IMG/VR virus record: IMGVR_UViG_3300025870_000039
Location: 1 to 34,539 of that record
Source of the DNA: a virus
Direction: 5' to 3' (one strand)
Length of the DNA: 34,539 nucleotides
The translations under genes were made by a program, and so were the position numbers. Under the pieces are notes generated by a model. That model worked only from the letters and a program-made list of their open reading frames with translations, was not told the DNA's origin and did not search any database. Positions 1-7,364 of the stretch are shown here, one piece after another. Each line of letters begins with the position of its first letter. Position 1 is the stretch's first letter.

Positions 1-297
1 AGAGATAGCGGCTGGTTTGATGGAGAGCCCGGAAAAAAGAAAAAGTCTGCCGATGTTCACATGATTCTGAACAGCATCATGATCGAGGTCGTTCCTTATT
101 ACGCCGGCATATTTCGAAACGGTAGCGGCGATTGGATGGCATCGTGTGAAAAAGATTTATTTGCCGACCCCCGTCTGGAGAAAAAAATTGCTCGTGGTTC
201 GGAATGGAATCGATTGCCGATTGCGGATTTTTGTTACGCGGAAGGAATCTTAAAGACTACAGAAGGATACAAACATGAAAATATTAGTTGCGTGTGA
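1..297 (+). CDS. Hypothetical protein, 5' end cut by window edge
   Basis: The reading frame is open from the first base of the window to the stop at 297, so the gene very probably begins upstream; an internal ATG at 61 is available but nothing marks it as the start. The visible C-terminal part is about 98 residues, with a lysine-rich stretch near residue 12-15 and no signal peptide or membrane segment. Its last 23 bases overlap the next gene (start 275), as expected in a compact phage operon. I do not recognise a family. Confidence 0.6.
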   Translation, partial: RDSGWFDGEPGKKKKSADVHMILNSIMIEVVPYYAGIFRNGSGDWMASCEKDLFADPRLEKKIARGSEWNRLPIADFCYAEGILKTTEGYKHENISCV

Positions 298-883
298 ATA
301 CAGCGGTGAAGTCCGCCGGGCAATGCGGGAACGGGGGCATGATGCGATATCGTGTGACTTGTTGCCCCCCGATGATGGAAGCCAATTCCATTACCAAGGT
401 GATTGTCGAGACCTTCTTAATGAGGGTTGGGATATGAGGATTTGCTTCCCAAGCTGCCAACACTTGGCTGTATCTGGTGCGCGATGGTTCAAAGGGAAAG
501 AACGGGAACAAAAGGAGTCGCTGGATTTTGTTCGGTGTTTACTCGATGCACCGATAGAAAAAATTTCGCTAGAAAATCCGGTTTCAGTAATCAGTTCGAA
601 AATCCGTAAGCCTTCTCAAATTATTCAGCCGTATGAGTTCGGGCATCCGGAAAGCAAAAAAACCTGCTTGTGGTTAAAAAATCTACCACTCCTGAAACCA
701 ACGAACATTCTTCCCAAGCCGGCTTCCGGAGTATGGCAAAACCAGACCCCTTCCGGGCAAAATAATCTGGGGCCGAGTAAAGATCGATGGAAGATTCGTA
801 GCAAAACTTATACAGGCATTGCGCGTGCAATGGCAGACCAGTGGACTAAAAGACTACAGAGTAACACAAAGGAAGTAGCATAA
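275..883 (+). CDS. DNA cytosine methyltransferase-like protein
   Basis: A 202-residue protein of the phage family often annotated as DNA (cytosine-5) methyltransferase-like. The N-terminus MKILVACEYSGEVRRAMRER is the Rossmann SAM-binding entry (motif I equivalent). Residues 100-102 are the ENP motif (motif VI) and the C-terminus has DRWKIRSKTYTGIARAMADQ, typical of the family. The catalytic-loop equivalent is P59-S60-C61, where relatives carry P-P-C: the cysteine is kept but the residue before it is serine. It is also short compared with true m5C enzymes and has no clear target-recognition domain. Known of the family: presumed base methylation or host-restriction evasion, rarely tested. Inference: it may modify phage DNA or have lost catalysis. 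The start ATG lies within the preceding gene's 3' end; the stop overlaps the next start (TAATG). Confidence 0.8.
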   Translation: MKILVACEYSGEVRRAMRERGHDAISCDLLPPDDGSQFHYQGDCRDLLNEGWDMRICFPSCQHLAVSGARWFKGKEREQKESLDFVRCLLDAPIEKISLENPVSVISSKIRKPSQIIQPYEFGHPESKKTCLWLKNLPLLKPTNILPKPASGVWQNQTPSGQNNLGPSKDRWKIRSKTYTGIARAMADQWTKRLQSNTKEVA

Positions 884-1185
884 TGAAACTAAACGCAAAA
901 GCACCAGCGATTTATTACGCGGATTACCACCGATGGAAAAACCAAGCGCGGGAGGTTGCGGAAGCGGGACTCATTCCCGTCCATCCTGACAGCCCGACTT
1001 GGGATCGGTTGGATGAGTTGGAATACAGTCTTGATCTCGACTGGATCGAGTACGACGAATATCAAGATGAGTCGAAAGGTGTTTACTACGAATGCCTCTC
1101 GATCGAATCCGCGAAACGATTTCAAAGTATGGGGATTGATTTTGATGATGTCAGCCAATTCCTCGAATTATTTTGTTCTCCATGA
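883..1185 (+). CDS. Hypothetical acidic protein
   Basis: A 100-residue protein starting in a TAATG overlap with the methyltransferase-like gene, so translation is probably coupled. It is rich in Asp, Glu, Tyr and Trp, especially in residues 40-75, with no signal, membrane segment or recognisable motif. I do not recognise the family. An alternative frame across the same bases (956-1240) is less convincing because it lacks this coupling. Confidence 0.65.
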   Translation: MKLNAKAPAIYYADYHRWKNQAREVAEAGLIPVHPDSPTWDRLDELEYSLDLDWIEYDEYQDESKGVYYECLSIESAKRFQSMGIDFDDVSQFLELFCSP

Positions 1186-1270
1186 AGTTGTGGCACGGAA
1201 GATGCACTGTAATAAAACCAGAAACAAAAGTTGTCGATAGTTCAAACCTAGTCAGATTTAGAAAGGTCAA

Positions 1271-1540
1271 ATGATGTTAAATAAAACTCACACCGAAATG
1301 TATGAAGACATGTCGGAAAGCTACCCCGACGATACAGAATGCTTCGAATTACCCTTAACCGATAAGGAAGGGCTCGCGCTTATAGCTTGTATCGGAATGT
1401 CGATCGAGCATACCGGGCCGCCAGAAGAAGTTGACAAGACGTTGCGCAGGATCGCAAACCGTCTGATCAAAGCATACGATCACGAGGGTAGCGTGGAAAC
1501 TATTAACGACGTTCTCAACATTGCACGAGGGAGGGTGTAA
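1271..1540 (+). CDS. Hypothetical protein
   Basis: An 89-residue acidic protein. An AAAGG Shine-Dalgarno-like sequence lies just before two adjacent ATG codons (1271 and 1274), either of which could start it. The C-terminal half looks helical (residues 53-88) and ends in GRV. An 85-base spacer precedes it, in which I see no gene or clear promoter. Function unknown. Confidence 0.65.
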   Translation: MMLNKTHTEMYEDMSESYPDDTECFELPLTDKEGLALIACIGMSIEHTGPPEEVDKTLRRIANRLIKAYDHEGSVETINDVLNIARGRV

Positions 1541-1799
1541 CGATGAAAAAACGAAAACTGATTATTGTTCTTGATGGCGGTATTGCGACTCACTTTCACA
1601 TGGAGGACGGGAAACCTCTTGAAGATATAGAAGTCGTTGTGAGGGATTTTGATGTGGATGGATATGATGATTACGATTCTTTACCATCAGGGAAACGAGG
1701 CGAGAAGTACGCCGAATACGAAGCTGAAAAATATATCGAGTCGGCATACGACTCGGAAGGTGCTTTTATTCCAGAGCAAGAAAGGGTGTAACGATGAAA
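1532..1799 (+). repeat. Duplicated 17-bp gene-start cassette (1532-1548 and 1783-1799)
   Basis: The sequence AGGGTGTAACGATGAAA occurs identically at 1532-1548 and 1783-1799. Each copy holds the ribosome-binding site, the stop codon of one gene and the ATG of the next. Both upstream proteins therefore end in Arg-Val and both downstream proteins begin Met-Lys. It is either selected as an efficient start or a trace of cassette duplication or shuffling. Confidence 0.7.
1543..1791 (+). CDS. Hypothetical acidic protein
   Basis: An 82-residue, strongly acidic protein with a DVDGYDDYD stretch near residues 37-45. The start is fixed by GGAGGGTG upstream of the ATG at 1543, two bases after the previous stop. 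Its opening (beta-strand-like, IIVLDGG) could be the edge of a small alpha/beta fold, but no family is recognised. It is followed with two bases between by the next gene, using an identical start cassette. Confidence 0.65.
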   Translation: MKKRKLIIVLDGGIATHFHMEDGKPLEDIEVVVRDFDVDGYDDYDSLPSGKRGEKYAEYEAEKYIESAYDSEGAFIPEQERV

Positions 1800-2045
1800 G
1801 AAACCACAAAGCAAACCCAAGATCGTTTGGCCGGCGAGTTTGCAAAACGAGTGGTAGGCAAGCGTATAAAACGAGTCTATTACGATGAGTACAGCCAGCC
1901 GGTTTTCATTCTCGAAAATGAAACCGAAATTGCGATTCAGCGTGACGATGAAAACAATGGGCCGGGCGTTCCGGTTCACTGGGGATTCGAAAAAGATAAC
2001 GAAAAAGAACCAGTAGGAATGTGGGAGGTACGGATTTATGAATAA
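1794..2045 (+). CDS. Hypothetical protein
   Basis: An 83-residue protein, basic in the N-terminal half (residues 18-30, KRVVGKRIKR) and acidic after it. A plausible small beta-rich fold follows (VFILENETEIAIQ). The ATG follows AAAGGG with correct spacing. The 3' end overlaps the next gene by 8 bases. No known family was recognised. Confidence 0.65.
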   Translation: MKETTKQTQDRLAGEFAKRVVGKRIKRVYYDEYSQPVFILENETEIAIQRDDENNGPGVPVHWGFEKDNEKEPVGMWEVRIYE

Positions 2046-2322
2046 CGAACTTATTGACGGAATCAACACAGCAGAGCAAAACGAGATCGCTTTTCTTGTC
2101 CCGTTAGCTATCCAGTGGCGCAGTCGAGTTGATGCACTCAAAAAAGGGATTGCCGATCACGCGGATAACATCGTTGGCACAGCGATCCAGCGTGCAAAAC
2201 TTTTCGAGTGCGAAAGCATTCTTTACGAGTTGGAAGATAGATTGCAAACCTTTGAAGGGGATCACAAGAAGTTTATTGATGATCTGGTAGCAAATATGCA
2301 CGAATTTGATATTGACGAATAG
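2038..2322 (+). CDS. Hypothetical helical protein
   Basis: A 94-residue protein predicted by eye to be mostly alpha-helical, with heptad-like spacing in residues 30-75 that could form a coiled coil. GGGAGG lies upstream of the ATG inside the preceding gene, indicating coupled translation. The function is unknown. Confidence 0.65.
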   Translation: MNNELIDGINTAEQNEIAFLVPLAIQWRSRVDALKKGIADHADNIVGTAIQRAKLFECESILYELEDRLQTFEGDHKKFIDDLVANMHEFDIDE

Positions 2323-2354
2323 CCTACAGAACGACATAACAAAAGGTCACAAAA

Positions 2355-2735
2355 ATGAGAGCGATATTTATTGATTCAAAAAACGAAACAGTTTCAGAGT
2401 GGGATTACGATGGAGACTACCAGAACATTCAAAAGAAAATTGGGTGTCGTGTTTTCACTGTGGTTGGCGATCCAGATTCACCGGACGATCTTTTCGTCGA
2501 TGATGAGGGTTTGTTTTCGCTGACCCCTGAAACGAAGTTTTTCTCACTGCCTTGGCTTCCGCACCCCCTCTGTGGAAACGGAGTGGTTTTACGTTGCGAC
2601 GATGAGGGCGAGAGCGTCGAGACAACAACAAAGATGGAAGTCTATCGAGATGCTATCGGCTTCCATAACGTAAACGAAGTTGTTGCAGAGTGTCATTTCC
2701 AACACGTTGATGAGGAAGAGGTGAAAGAGATATGA
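2355..2735 (+). CDS. DUF3846-like phage protein
   Basis: A 126-residue protein. The pattern is an N-terminal 'I-D' strand (residues 1-12), then V-D-D-E-G-L near residue 50, then G-N-G-V-V and D-D-E-G-E near residues 75-86. It resembles the DUF3846 domain, in which a 'GNALV-G.DEEG' segment follows an 'LVDEEG' segment. DUF3846 proteins are common in phages and plasmids and have no assigned function. An AAAGG sequence precedes the ATG. The assignment rests on pattern memory only; the cysteine and tryptophan content around residues 60-75 differs from typical members. Confidence 0.55.
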   Translation: MRAIFIDSKNETVSEWDYDGDYQNIQKKIGCRVFTVVGDPDSPDDLFVDDEGLFSLTPETKFFSLPWLPHPLCGNGVVLRCDDEGESVETTTKMEVYRDAIGFHNVNEVVAECHFQHVDEEEVKEI

Positions 2736-3037
2736 GTAAACCAGAAAACGCAAGTGCCGCTGAGTGGCTCGAAAAAAATTCAGGTGAAGATTATCGATAC
2801 CTTCTGGATGAAATACAGAAGCAAAACTTCGAAGAAGGCGAGATGTTGGTTATCGACGATCAATTCGCGTTGATGGGATACGTGCTGGATTGGGAAAGCA
2901 TTCAAGCGCTTCGGGAAGACCGAGGGCTCGAAATGAACCAAGTGGGAGACCACCCCATTGTGATTGAAGATGAGGACGCAATTATGGCCGGCCTTGAATT
3001 CGATCATGTGGAGTACAAATGGAAGGAACCAATGTGA
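2732..3037 (+). CDS. Hypothetical acidic protein
   Basis: A 101-residue, very acidic protein, starting in an ATGA overlap with the preceding gene. No membrane segment or catalytic motif is visible. An acidic, soluble early phage protein of this kind could be an inhibitor or DNA mimic, but nothing in the sequence proves it. Its stop overlaps the next ATG (TGATG). Confidence 0.65.
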   Translation: MSKPENASAAEWLEKNSGEDYRYLLDEIQKQNFEEGEMLVIDDQFALMGYVLDWESIQALREDRGLEMNQVGDHPIVIEDEDAIMAGLEFDHVEYKWKEPM

Positions 3038-3531
3038 TGGATAAAAACAGATTGAAAGCGTACTTCGGAAAGCAGCCGCTCGAATTCGAAACTTCAGATA
3101 TCACGTTGGTTTATCGTGGGCCGGGCGTTCAAGAAGAATCCACTTACCCCGATCGTGTTGAACTGACCCCCGAAGTATCGATGGCTACGTTCTACAGAGC
3201 AGCCGATTCAGCGAAACAAGCCGGCGTTGATTTAGACCCCGTGACGAAAAAGCTGTTTTCGATGGTGTTCAAAGACTGGTGTGGGCCGATCACTCTGGAA
3301 ACCGTCGGGCAAGCGACTGTCGCGCATCGTCAAACATGCGGGCTTTTGATCGCCACCATCGCGCTAATGCTTTCGAAAAAGCAGTTTGTCTGGAAGTATC
3401 CGGAAAGTGGTTTGCATCCGAGAAACGAAGTTGAACTCGGAGACGTAATCATTCTGCTTTCACAACCAAATATTGCATCAATACTAGCCCTAATACAAAA
3501 AATCGACGAGGAAGAGAATGAGCATGACTAA
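3037..3531 (+). CDS. Hypothetical protein
   Basis: A 164-residue protein. I chose the ATG at 3037 because it overlaps the preceding stop (TGATG) and has AAGGA about 10 bases upstream; an in-frame ATG at 3019 would overlap the previous gene further. The middle contains a helical, hydrophobic segment (residues 105-120, LLIATIALMLSKK) that looks amphipathic rather than a clear membrane span. Not recognised. Confidence 0.65.
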   Translation: MDKNRLKAYFGKQPLEFETSDITLVYRGPGVQEESTYPDRVELTPEVSMATFYRAADSAKQAGVDLDPVTKKLFSMVFKDWCGPITLETVGQATVAHRQTCGLLIATIALMLSKKQFVWKYPESGLHPRNEVELGDVIILLSQPNIASILALIQKIDEEENEHD

Positions 3532-3799
3532 AGATTTTTACATTGAGATTTCCCAAGTTGGTTTGTTTCCCATCACTGCAAAAGAACTCAGTGAATGCAG
3601 AGAAGAGGCAATCGAAACCGTCGATGAGGACTTATTGCCTGCGCATCCAGAGATTTACGCCTACGAAAACCGATGGGGCGAGTTGGTCAACGTGGAAACA
3701 ATAAAGATTCGGCATCTTCTTTTGCTTTCAGACCACAGTGAAAAAGCGAAAGACATCATAGACAGAGTTAGTTTGATATGCGGAGTGGAAGGTATCTGA
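3518..3799 (+). CDS. Hypothetical protein
   Basis: A 93-residue soluble acidic protein beginning inside the 3' end of its neighbour (14-base overlap). A second ATG at 3524 is possible; GAAGAG serves as a weak ribosome-binding site. No family recognised. Confidence 0.6.
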   Translation: MSMTKDFYIEISQVGLFPITAKELSECREEAIETVDEDLLPAHPEIYAYENRWGELVNVETIKIRHLLLLSDHSEKAKDIIDRVSLICGVEGI

Positions 3800-3800
3800 A

Positions 3801-4067
3801 ATGACAGACGAGCAACTAGCCGACATTGGTTTACTTGTAGCAGATGCGGCAAAGGAAATTTTTATCGACTGCAATGCAGAGCATGACTTTTGTATTCAGT
3901 GTGTTGAAGGTGTTGCGGCGTTTGGAGGAACAAATAGGTTGCTCTGGAGTCCTGCTTTCGGGTTTAGGCCAGATAAGTCTTATTGCACTAAAGAATTTTT
4001 GGCGAAGTTTGATATGCGGAGTAGTCAATGCAGCTTCCACGGCGACAACATGAGAGAGGATTCGTAG
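3801..4067 (+). CDS. Hypothetical protein with four cysteines
   Basis: An 88-residue protein starting one base after the preceding stop. It contains C24, C31, C34 and later cysteines. The CIQC pair at 31-34 might bind metal, but spacing to the other cysteines does not match a zinc finger I know. Other open frames on both strands over these bases are probably shadows, because this frame keeps the operon spacing. Function unknown. Confidence 0.5.
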   Translation: MTDEQLADIGLLVADAAKEIFIDCNAEHDFCIQCVEGVAAFGGTNRLLWSPAFGFRPDKSYCTKEFLAKFDMRSSQCSFHGDNMREDS

Positions 4068-4103
4068 GGATCGTGTAAACTAAAAGAAGGGAGTTTTATT
4101 GTG

Positions 4104-4565
4104 ATGGCTACAAAAAATATTGTTGACATTGATCAGGTTGCCGACGTTCTCGGGTGTAGCCGGAGAACCGTGAGCAGGATGGCACAAAAAAAGGACAGCC
4201 TTTATCGGGTTGGCAACAAGAATTACGTTTGCAAATCGAATCTAAAAGACATATTCGGCGAAAAGTATTCTGCTTTTTTGAAGAAAGCCAGGGAGATACC
4301 AGAAACGAAAACAAAAGTAGGCGATTTATTGACCCTACAAGAAGTTGCGGATATTGTCGGCACATCGAGGACAACCGTTTGCAGAATCATTGACCGTAGT
4401 TCCGTGGAAACTGTTTCCGTTGGATCTCGAAGGATGCTTCGTGAAAAACAGATCCCGCGTATAAAAAGACTAATCAAACCACAAGGAAATCCAGTTTGCT
4501 ACAACCGTGAAAAAATGCGGAAGCAGTCTATCGCAATGCTAAAAGCGAGGTGGGGAAATGGCTAA
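4104..4565 (+). CDS. Tandem helix-turn-helix DNA-binding protein
   Basis: A protein of about 153 residues made of two excisionase/MerR-type HTH modules. Module 1 (about residues 6-50) has IDQVADVLGCSRRTVSRM; module 2 (about residues 75-118) has LTLQEVADIVGTSRTTVCRI. Each is followed by a short beta-wing-like stretch. A basic C-terminal tail follows. AGGGAG at 4088-4093 supports either the ATG at 4104 or the GTG at 4101. Known of the family: such HTH_17-type domains act as excisionases, regulators or terminase-like recognition subunits. Two in one chain suggest binding to two half-sites. It sits near the end of the plus-strand cluster, far from the integrase. Regulator is the likeliest role (inference). 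Confidence 0.75.
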   Translation: MATKNIVDIDQVADVLGCSRRTVSRMAQKKDSLYRVGNKNYVCKSNLKDIFGEKYSAFLKKAREIPETKTKVGDLLTLQEVADIVGTSRTTVCRIIDRSSVETVSVGSRRMLREKQIPRIKRLIKPQGNPVCYNREKMRKQSIAMLKARWGNG

Positions 4566-4752
4566 GAAGAAAAAGAACCGGCTGACAGCGTATAAAATCG
4601 ACAAGTGGCTCGATACCTTGGTGGAATCAAGGATACTGAGCCACCAATATTGTGAGGTTCAAAAGAAAATCCTGAGACTGCAAGTTAAGAGAGGGTTTGC
4701 CCCGTGGAATGGCGAGTTGAGTGGCACACCCGGCACAAAAGACGAAGATTAG
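4558..4752 (+). CDS. Hypothetical small basic protein
   Basis: A 64-residue basic protein starting within the 3' end of the double-HTH gene (8-base overlap, GAGGTGGGG upstream). Lys-rich N-terminus (AKKKKNR) and a helical middle. It overlaps tail-to-tail with the minus-strand HNH gene over 4685-4752. The overlap makes its last 20 residues less certain. Last gene of the plus-strand cluster; no terminator hairpin is evident after it. Confidence 0.55.
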   Translation: MAKKKKNRLTAYKIDKWLDTLVESRILSHQYCEVQKKILRLQVKRGFAPWNGELSGTPGTKDED

Positions 4753-4969
4753 TCAATGCGTCCGTTCCTCTCGGCTTTTCGATTATGTGGTCAACGTGCG
4801 CTTCTTTTCCTGACACGATTCGGCCACAAGTTTGGCACTGGCTTTTATCTCTCGCAATAACTGCAAGCCGGATTCTTCTCCAAGCGGCGGAACCGTACCC
4901 TCGCTGATAAGAATTAGGACGGTTTTCTGTTCTAGTTTTGGGTCGATAGCTACGAAGTCTTTTTGGCAC
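4685..4969 (-). CDS. HNH endonuclease
   Basis: A 94-residue HNH nuclease. The core runs from about residue 25 to 84: Y-G-S-A-A-W-R-R entry, then C45-x2-C48, then H58-V-D60-H61 (the catalytic His on the first strand), N74, and C79-x2-C82-H83 completing the zinc site and the HNH triad. These features match small phage HNH enzymes that nick or cut DNA and often assist terminase in packaging. The start is GTG at 4969, inside the upstream membrane-protein gene. It is the last gene of the minus-strand operon and converges on the plus-strand cluster. Confidence 0.9.
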   Translation of the reverse strand: MPKRLRSYRPKTRTENRPNSYQRGYGSAAWRRIRLAVIARDKSQCQTCGRIVSGKEAHVDHIIEKPRGTDALTNLRLLCRVCHSTRHSTGQTLS

Positions 4970-5261
4970 GCAGATACCAACCTTTCATCAACACCCGATT
5001 CGCCTGTCGATCCAGCCACCAGTTAATCATCAGCTTCACAATTACATTGACCATTGCGGAAATTAACAAAGTCGCAATAACCGAGCTGTATTCTTTTCTG
5101 ATAAATACCCTCAACCTGGCTCTCAAAACTTCTTTCAGATCGCGGTCGCCATCGGGCCAGTGTTCGACTCCATATTCGACGAGCCGATCTCGCAGCCTAC
5201 TTTGGACTGCCAATCGCAAACCACCGTGACAACGAACGTAGTTTTTTACCGGATCGTACAT
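4950..5261 (-). CDS. Small membrane protein
   Basis: A 103-residue protein with a basic soluble N-terminal part and one hydrophobic segment at about residues 60-84 (IATLLISAMVNVIVKLM). It overlaps the lipoprotein gene upstream by 16 bases and the HNH gene downstream by 20. Family not recognised. Its place in a run of small membrane proteins beside a protease and a lipoprotein makes a lysis or envelope role plausible (inference). Confidence 0.6.
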   Translation of the reverse strand: MYDPVKNYVRCHGGLRLAVQSRLRDRLVEYGVEHWPDGDRDLKEVLRARLRVFIRKEYSSVIATLLISAMVNVIVKLMINWWLDRQANRVLMKGWYLRAKKTS

Positions 5262-5674
5262 TTTCCATCCTTACAGTAGTATTTCGGCACTAAAACAGAC
5301 TTCTTCACATCACTTTTTTGTTGATTTGTTTCTTCTACCCCAGGCACCAAGGTGATTTTAATTTCAGAATGCTTGATGGTTTCTTCTTGAGTAACTCCAG
5401 TTCCGTCGCAAGCCTGGCAAATAACCGAGACAACATTATCACCTACTTTTCCAGTTCCGCCGCACGAGCTGCACTCAGAACCAGGAACCGAATCGGGAAT
5501 CGTTTTGGTTCTTTTTTGAGCCCGCATGTAAGCTCCGGACACAGCGATCCGCCCTTCCCAAGTGATCCCTGGAGGAATTCCGACCGGAGTGCATCCCGAA
5601 AAAAACGCTAAAAGCGAACCCGTTATAAAAAGGGTCGAAAAGTAGATCACAATTTTAATCTTGTTTTTGCTCAT
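5246..5674 (-). CDS. Putative lipoprotein with two CXXCXGXG motifs
   Basis: A 142-residue protein. The start at 5674 is chosen because it forms TAATG with the upstream stop and gives a lipoprotein signal: Lys-rich N-terminus, hydrophobic residues 8-25, and FFSGC with Cys28 as the candidate lipid site. An upstream extension is open but would overlap the peptidase gene. The middle carries CSSCGGTG and CQACDGTG, two repeats of the DnaJ-type zinc motif; DnaJ has four, so this could bind one zinc. The C-terminus has a further YYCKDGKC pair. It is probably anchored in the cell envelope. A phage lipoprotein could be a superinfection-exclusion or lysis accessory (inference). Confidence 0.65.
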   Translation of the reverse strand: MSKNKIKIVIYFSTLFITGSLLAFFSGCTPVGIPPGITWEGRIAVSGAYMRAQKRTKTIPDSVPGSECSSCGGTGKVGDNVVSVICQACDGTGVTQEETIKHSEIKITLVPGVEETNQQKSDVKKSVLVPKYYCKDGKCTIR

Positions 5675-6681
5675 TAGATATTTCCTGTGGCTCCGTATGA
5701 AGGAAGTTTTCTGGCCGGCCACCCGGCAACACTGGACAAAGCGATGCAACGACACTGATTCAGGGTTGATGAAAGCGCCCAGAATGAACCGTGTGGAATT
5801 TCGTAAGGCGTTTTGTAAATCTGCCTCGGCCCGGAGTTCCAAGATTTTCCCCAAGAATTCAGCCAGCAGACCAAAGGCTGACCAAATTGCTTCACGGTTT
5901 CGGGGCGTTCATCCCATCCGATTAGGCTTTGGCTGTGAGCCCATCGGCCTCTTTGTGAAGAAAAACCGTATGGGGCTTTTCGTGTTGAGCTGAAGCCAAG
6001 ATTACTGCAATTAAAAACACCGTAGCCGGCATGCAGGAAATCACGGACTTCTTCTCTACTTTTTAGAGTCGTTGCAGTTCGGGCTGTATGCTTCTGAGAT
6101 TCTTCTAACCACTTTCGCCCTGGAACCCTGGAACCACCAAGACGATTCGTTTCTTTTGTGTACTTAGTTAAATCTATTCCCAAATCTGGATATGGTTTTC
6201 GAACCAGGAAACCTTTTGATCCAGAAATCATCGCTGCTTTTGAACAAACCCAGCCTTCTCCGCTATGCCCCCTCCATGCCCAAAGTGATTCCGATGCAAT
6301 CGGGATGTTCTTGACCCCTTCGCGTGAAAGCTGTGGGGCTCCCTCAATCTTGCCGGTTATTTCATCTGGTTTTGCTTCAACGATTTCGCAGGCCGTGGTA
6401 AGAAGAAGGGCATTCGCGCATCCTTTTGCGACACAATCGCCTCGATTTTGAGGAGGCCCTGGCCAGCACCCAGGGAAAACAGTTTCAACATGAAGAAAGG
6501 GCAAAACAAGTTTTCCTTTTCCGCTGTCAGCAAATTCCCATTGGTGAGCTATTTCAGCGCCGTTTGGGTTTCCCCCAGAACGAATGATTGAATCTTCGAA
6601 CTCCTCGTCTGCTCGTGGGTCTGCTGATGCACCAACAAAACCAGAGTCGTAAATGTCTTTTAATGACTTCGCTGAAAACAC
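5674..6681 (-). CDS. Papain-like (C1-type) cysteine peptidase
   Basis: A 335-residue protein with the papain-fold active-site pattern in order. Q78 (oxyanion) is followed by C83 in PPQNRGDCVAKGC; H249 is in RWAHSQSLIGWDE; N275 is in WLNSWGKSWNSG. NSWG is diagnostic of the C1A superfamily. No signal peptide is visible, and there is no obvious inhibitory propeptide beyond the first 70 residues. GTG start at 6681 preceded by GAGG. It lies among small membrane proteins and immediately before a lipoprotein, with no recognisable peptidoglycan hydrolase in the window. It may therefore act on envelope protein at lysis or entry, or process virion or host proteins (inference). An inactive structural homologue is possible, though all four key residues are present. 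Confidence 0.8.
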   Translation of the reverse strand: MFSAKSLKDIYDSGFVGASADPRADEEFEDSIIRSGGNPNGAEIAHQWEFADSGKGKLVLPFLHVETVFPGCWPGPPQNRGDCVAKGCANALLLTTACEIVEAKPDEITGKIEGAPQLSREGVKNIPIASESLWAWRGHSGEGWVCSKAAMISGSKGFLVRKPYPDLGIDLTKYTKETNRLGGSRVPGRKWLEESQKHTARTATTLKSREEVRDFLHAGYGVFNCSNLGFSSTRKAPYGFSSQRGRWAHSQSLIGWDERPETVKQFGQPLVCWLNSWGKSWNSGPRQIYKTPYEIPHGSFWALSSTLNQCRCIALSSVAGWPARKLPSYGATGNI

Positions 6682-6688
6682 TGGAACC

Positions 6689-6898
6689 TCATTTCGATCG
6701 ATGGATGGTAAAGTCCTTCGCCAACCGCGTAACCAGTCTGCTGCCTATCCGACGAAACCAGCACGGGAAAACTGCGTGGATGATCAGAAACGACCCGGCC
6801 ACCAGACACCTGAGCCCGTGGAAAAACGCAAATGAAAAATGAGATCGATAAGTCATCTTGTTTTTTCGCAAATGCTTTTTTGATTTTCGAATGATCAA
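6689..6898 (-). CDS. Small basic membrane protein
   Basis: A protein of about 69 residues if translation begins at the TTG at 6898, which has GGGAGGGG five bases upstream; an ATG at 6856 would give 55 residues. It has a basic N-terminus, one hydrophobic segment (LRCLVAGSFLIIHAVFPCWF), and a basic C-terminus. It lies between two better-supported genes in the same direction. Size and topology fit a holin-like or other small phage membrane protein, but no family is recognised. An open plus-strand frame covers the same bases, so confidence is modest. Confidence 0.4.
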   Translation of the reverse strand: MIIRKSKKHLRKNKMTYRSHFSFAFFHGLRCLVAGSFLIIHAVFPCWFRRIGSRLVTRLAKDFTIHRSK

Positions 6899-6899
6899 C

Positions 6900-7364
6900 T
6901 CAGCCCCTCCCAATTCGGAACTTCCAAGACAGCAGATCGCAAACCCGAACTGCTTGCTTTCTTTTTTCTCCAGAAAGCGGAGCTACTTCTGAACCTAGAA
7001 TTTCTGCAAACACAGAATCGATTGCTTTTCCGAGCCCTGGAACTTTCCCAATGTCTTCTTGGTCAACCGCAAGCTGAAGGGTATCGGCGTGCATAATTGC
7101 GAGATCTTCCGTAGTTTCGATTAGCGGCCTGTCGAGCTTCGCGTCCCTAGAAAGAACCAAAGCCATTGCTTCGTACAAACTATTGAGGTGATCTCTGTCG
7201 TATGGGAACATGCCAGGAACCAGCTTCGATAGAGGCTCCAAAGCGGACGACTCTTCTGAACTCGGAATAACGGTATTCACTTCTGGAACCTCGATTTTCG
7301 GTAGGCCGGCAAACGCAAAATAAAGGATTGCGCCAGCGGCCAGCACTCTCCAAGAAAAGTTCAT
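6900..7364 (-). CDS. Membrane-anchored hypothetical protein
   Basis: A 154-residue protein with an N-terminal hydrophobic segment (residues 6-22) acting as signal anchor or uncleaved signal, then a Glu/Ser/Pro-rich linker and a helical soluble domain (residues 55-150). It starts in an ATGA overlap with the upstream membrane-protein gene. Family unknown. Confidence 0.65.
   Translation of the reverse strand: MNFSWRVLAAGAILYFAFAGLPKIEVPEVNTVIPSSEESSALEPLSKLVPGMFPYDRDHLNSLYEAMALVLSRDAKLDRPLIETTEDLAIMHADTLQLAVDQEDIGKVPGLGKAIDSVFAEILGSEVAPLSGEKRKQAVRVCDLLSWKFRIGRG

Noticed and set aside
284-511. Minus-strand open frame inside the methyltransferase-like gene
   Set aside because: The plus-strand frame has clear family motifs and operon spacing; this is a shadow.
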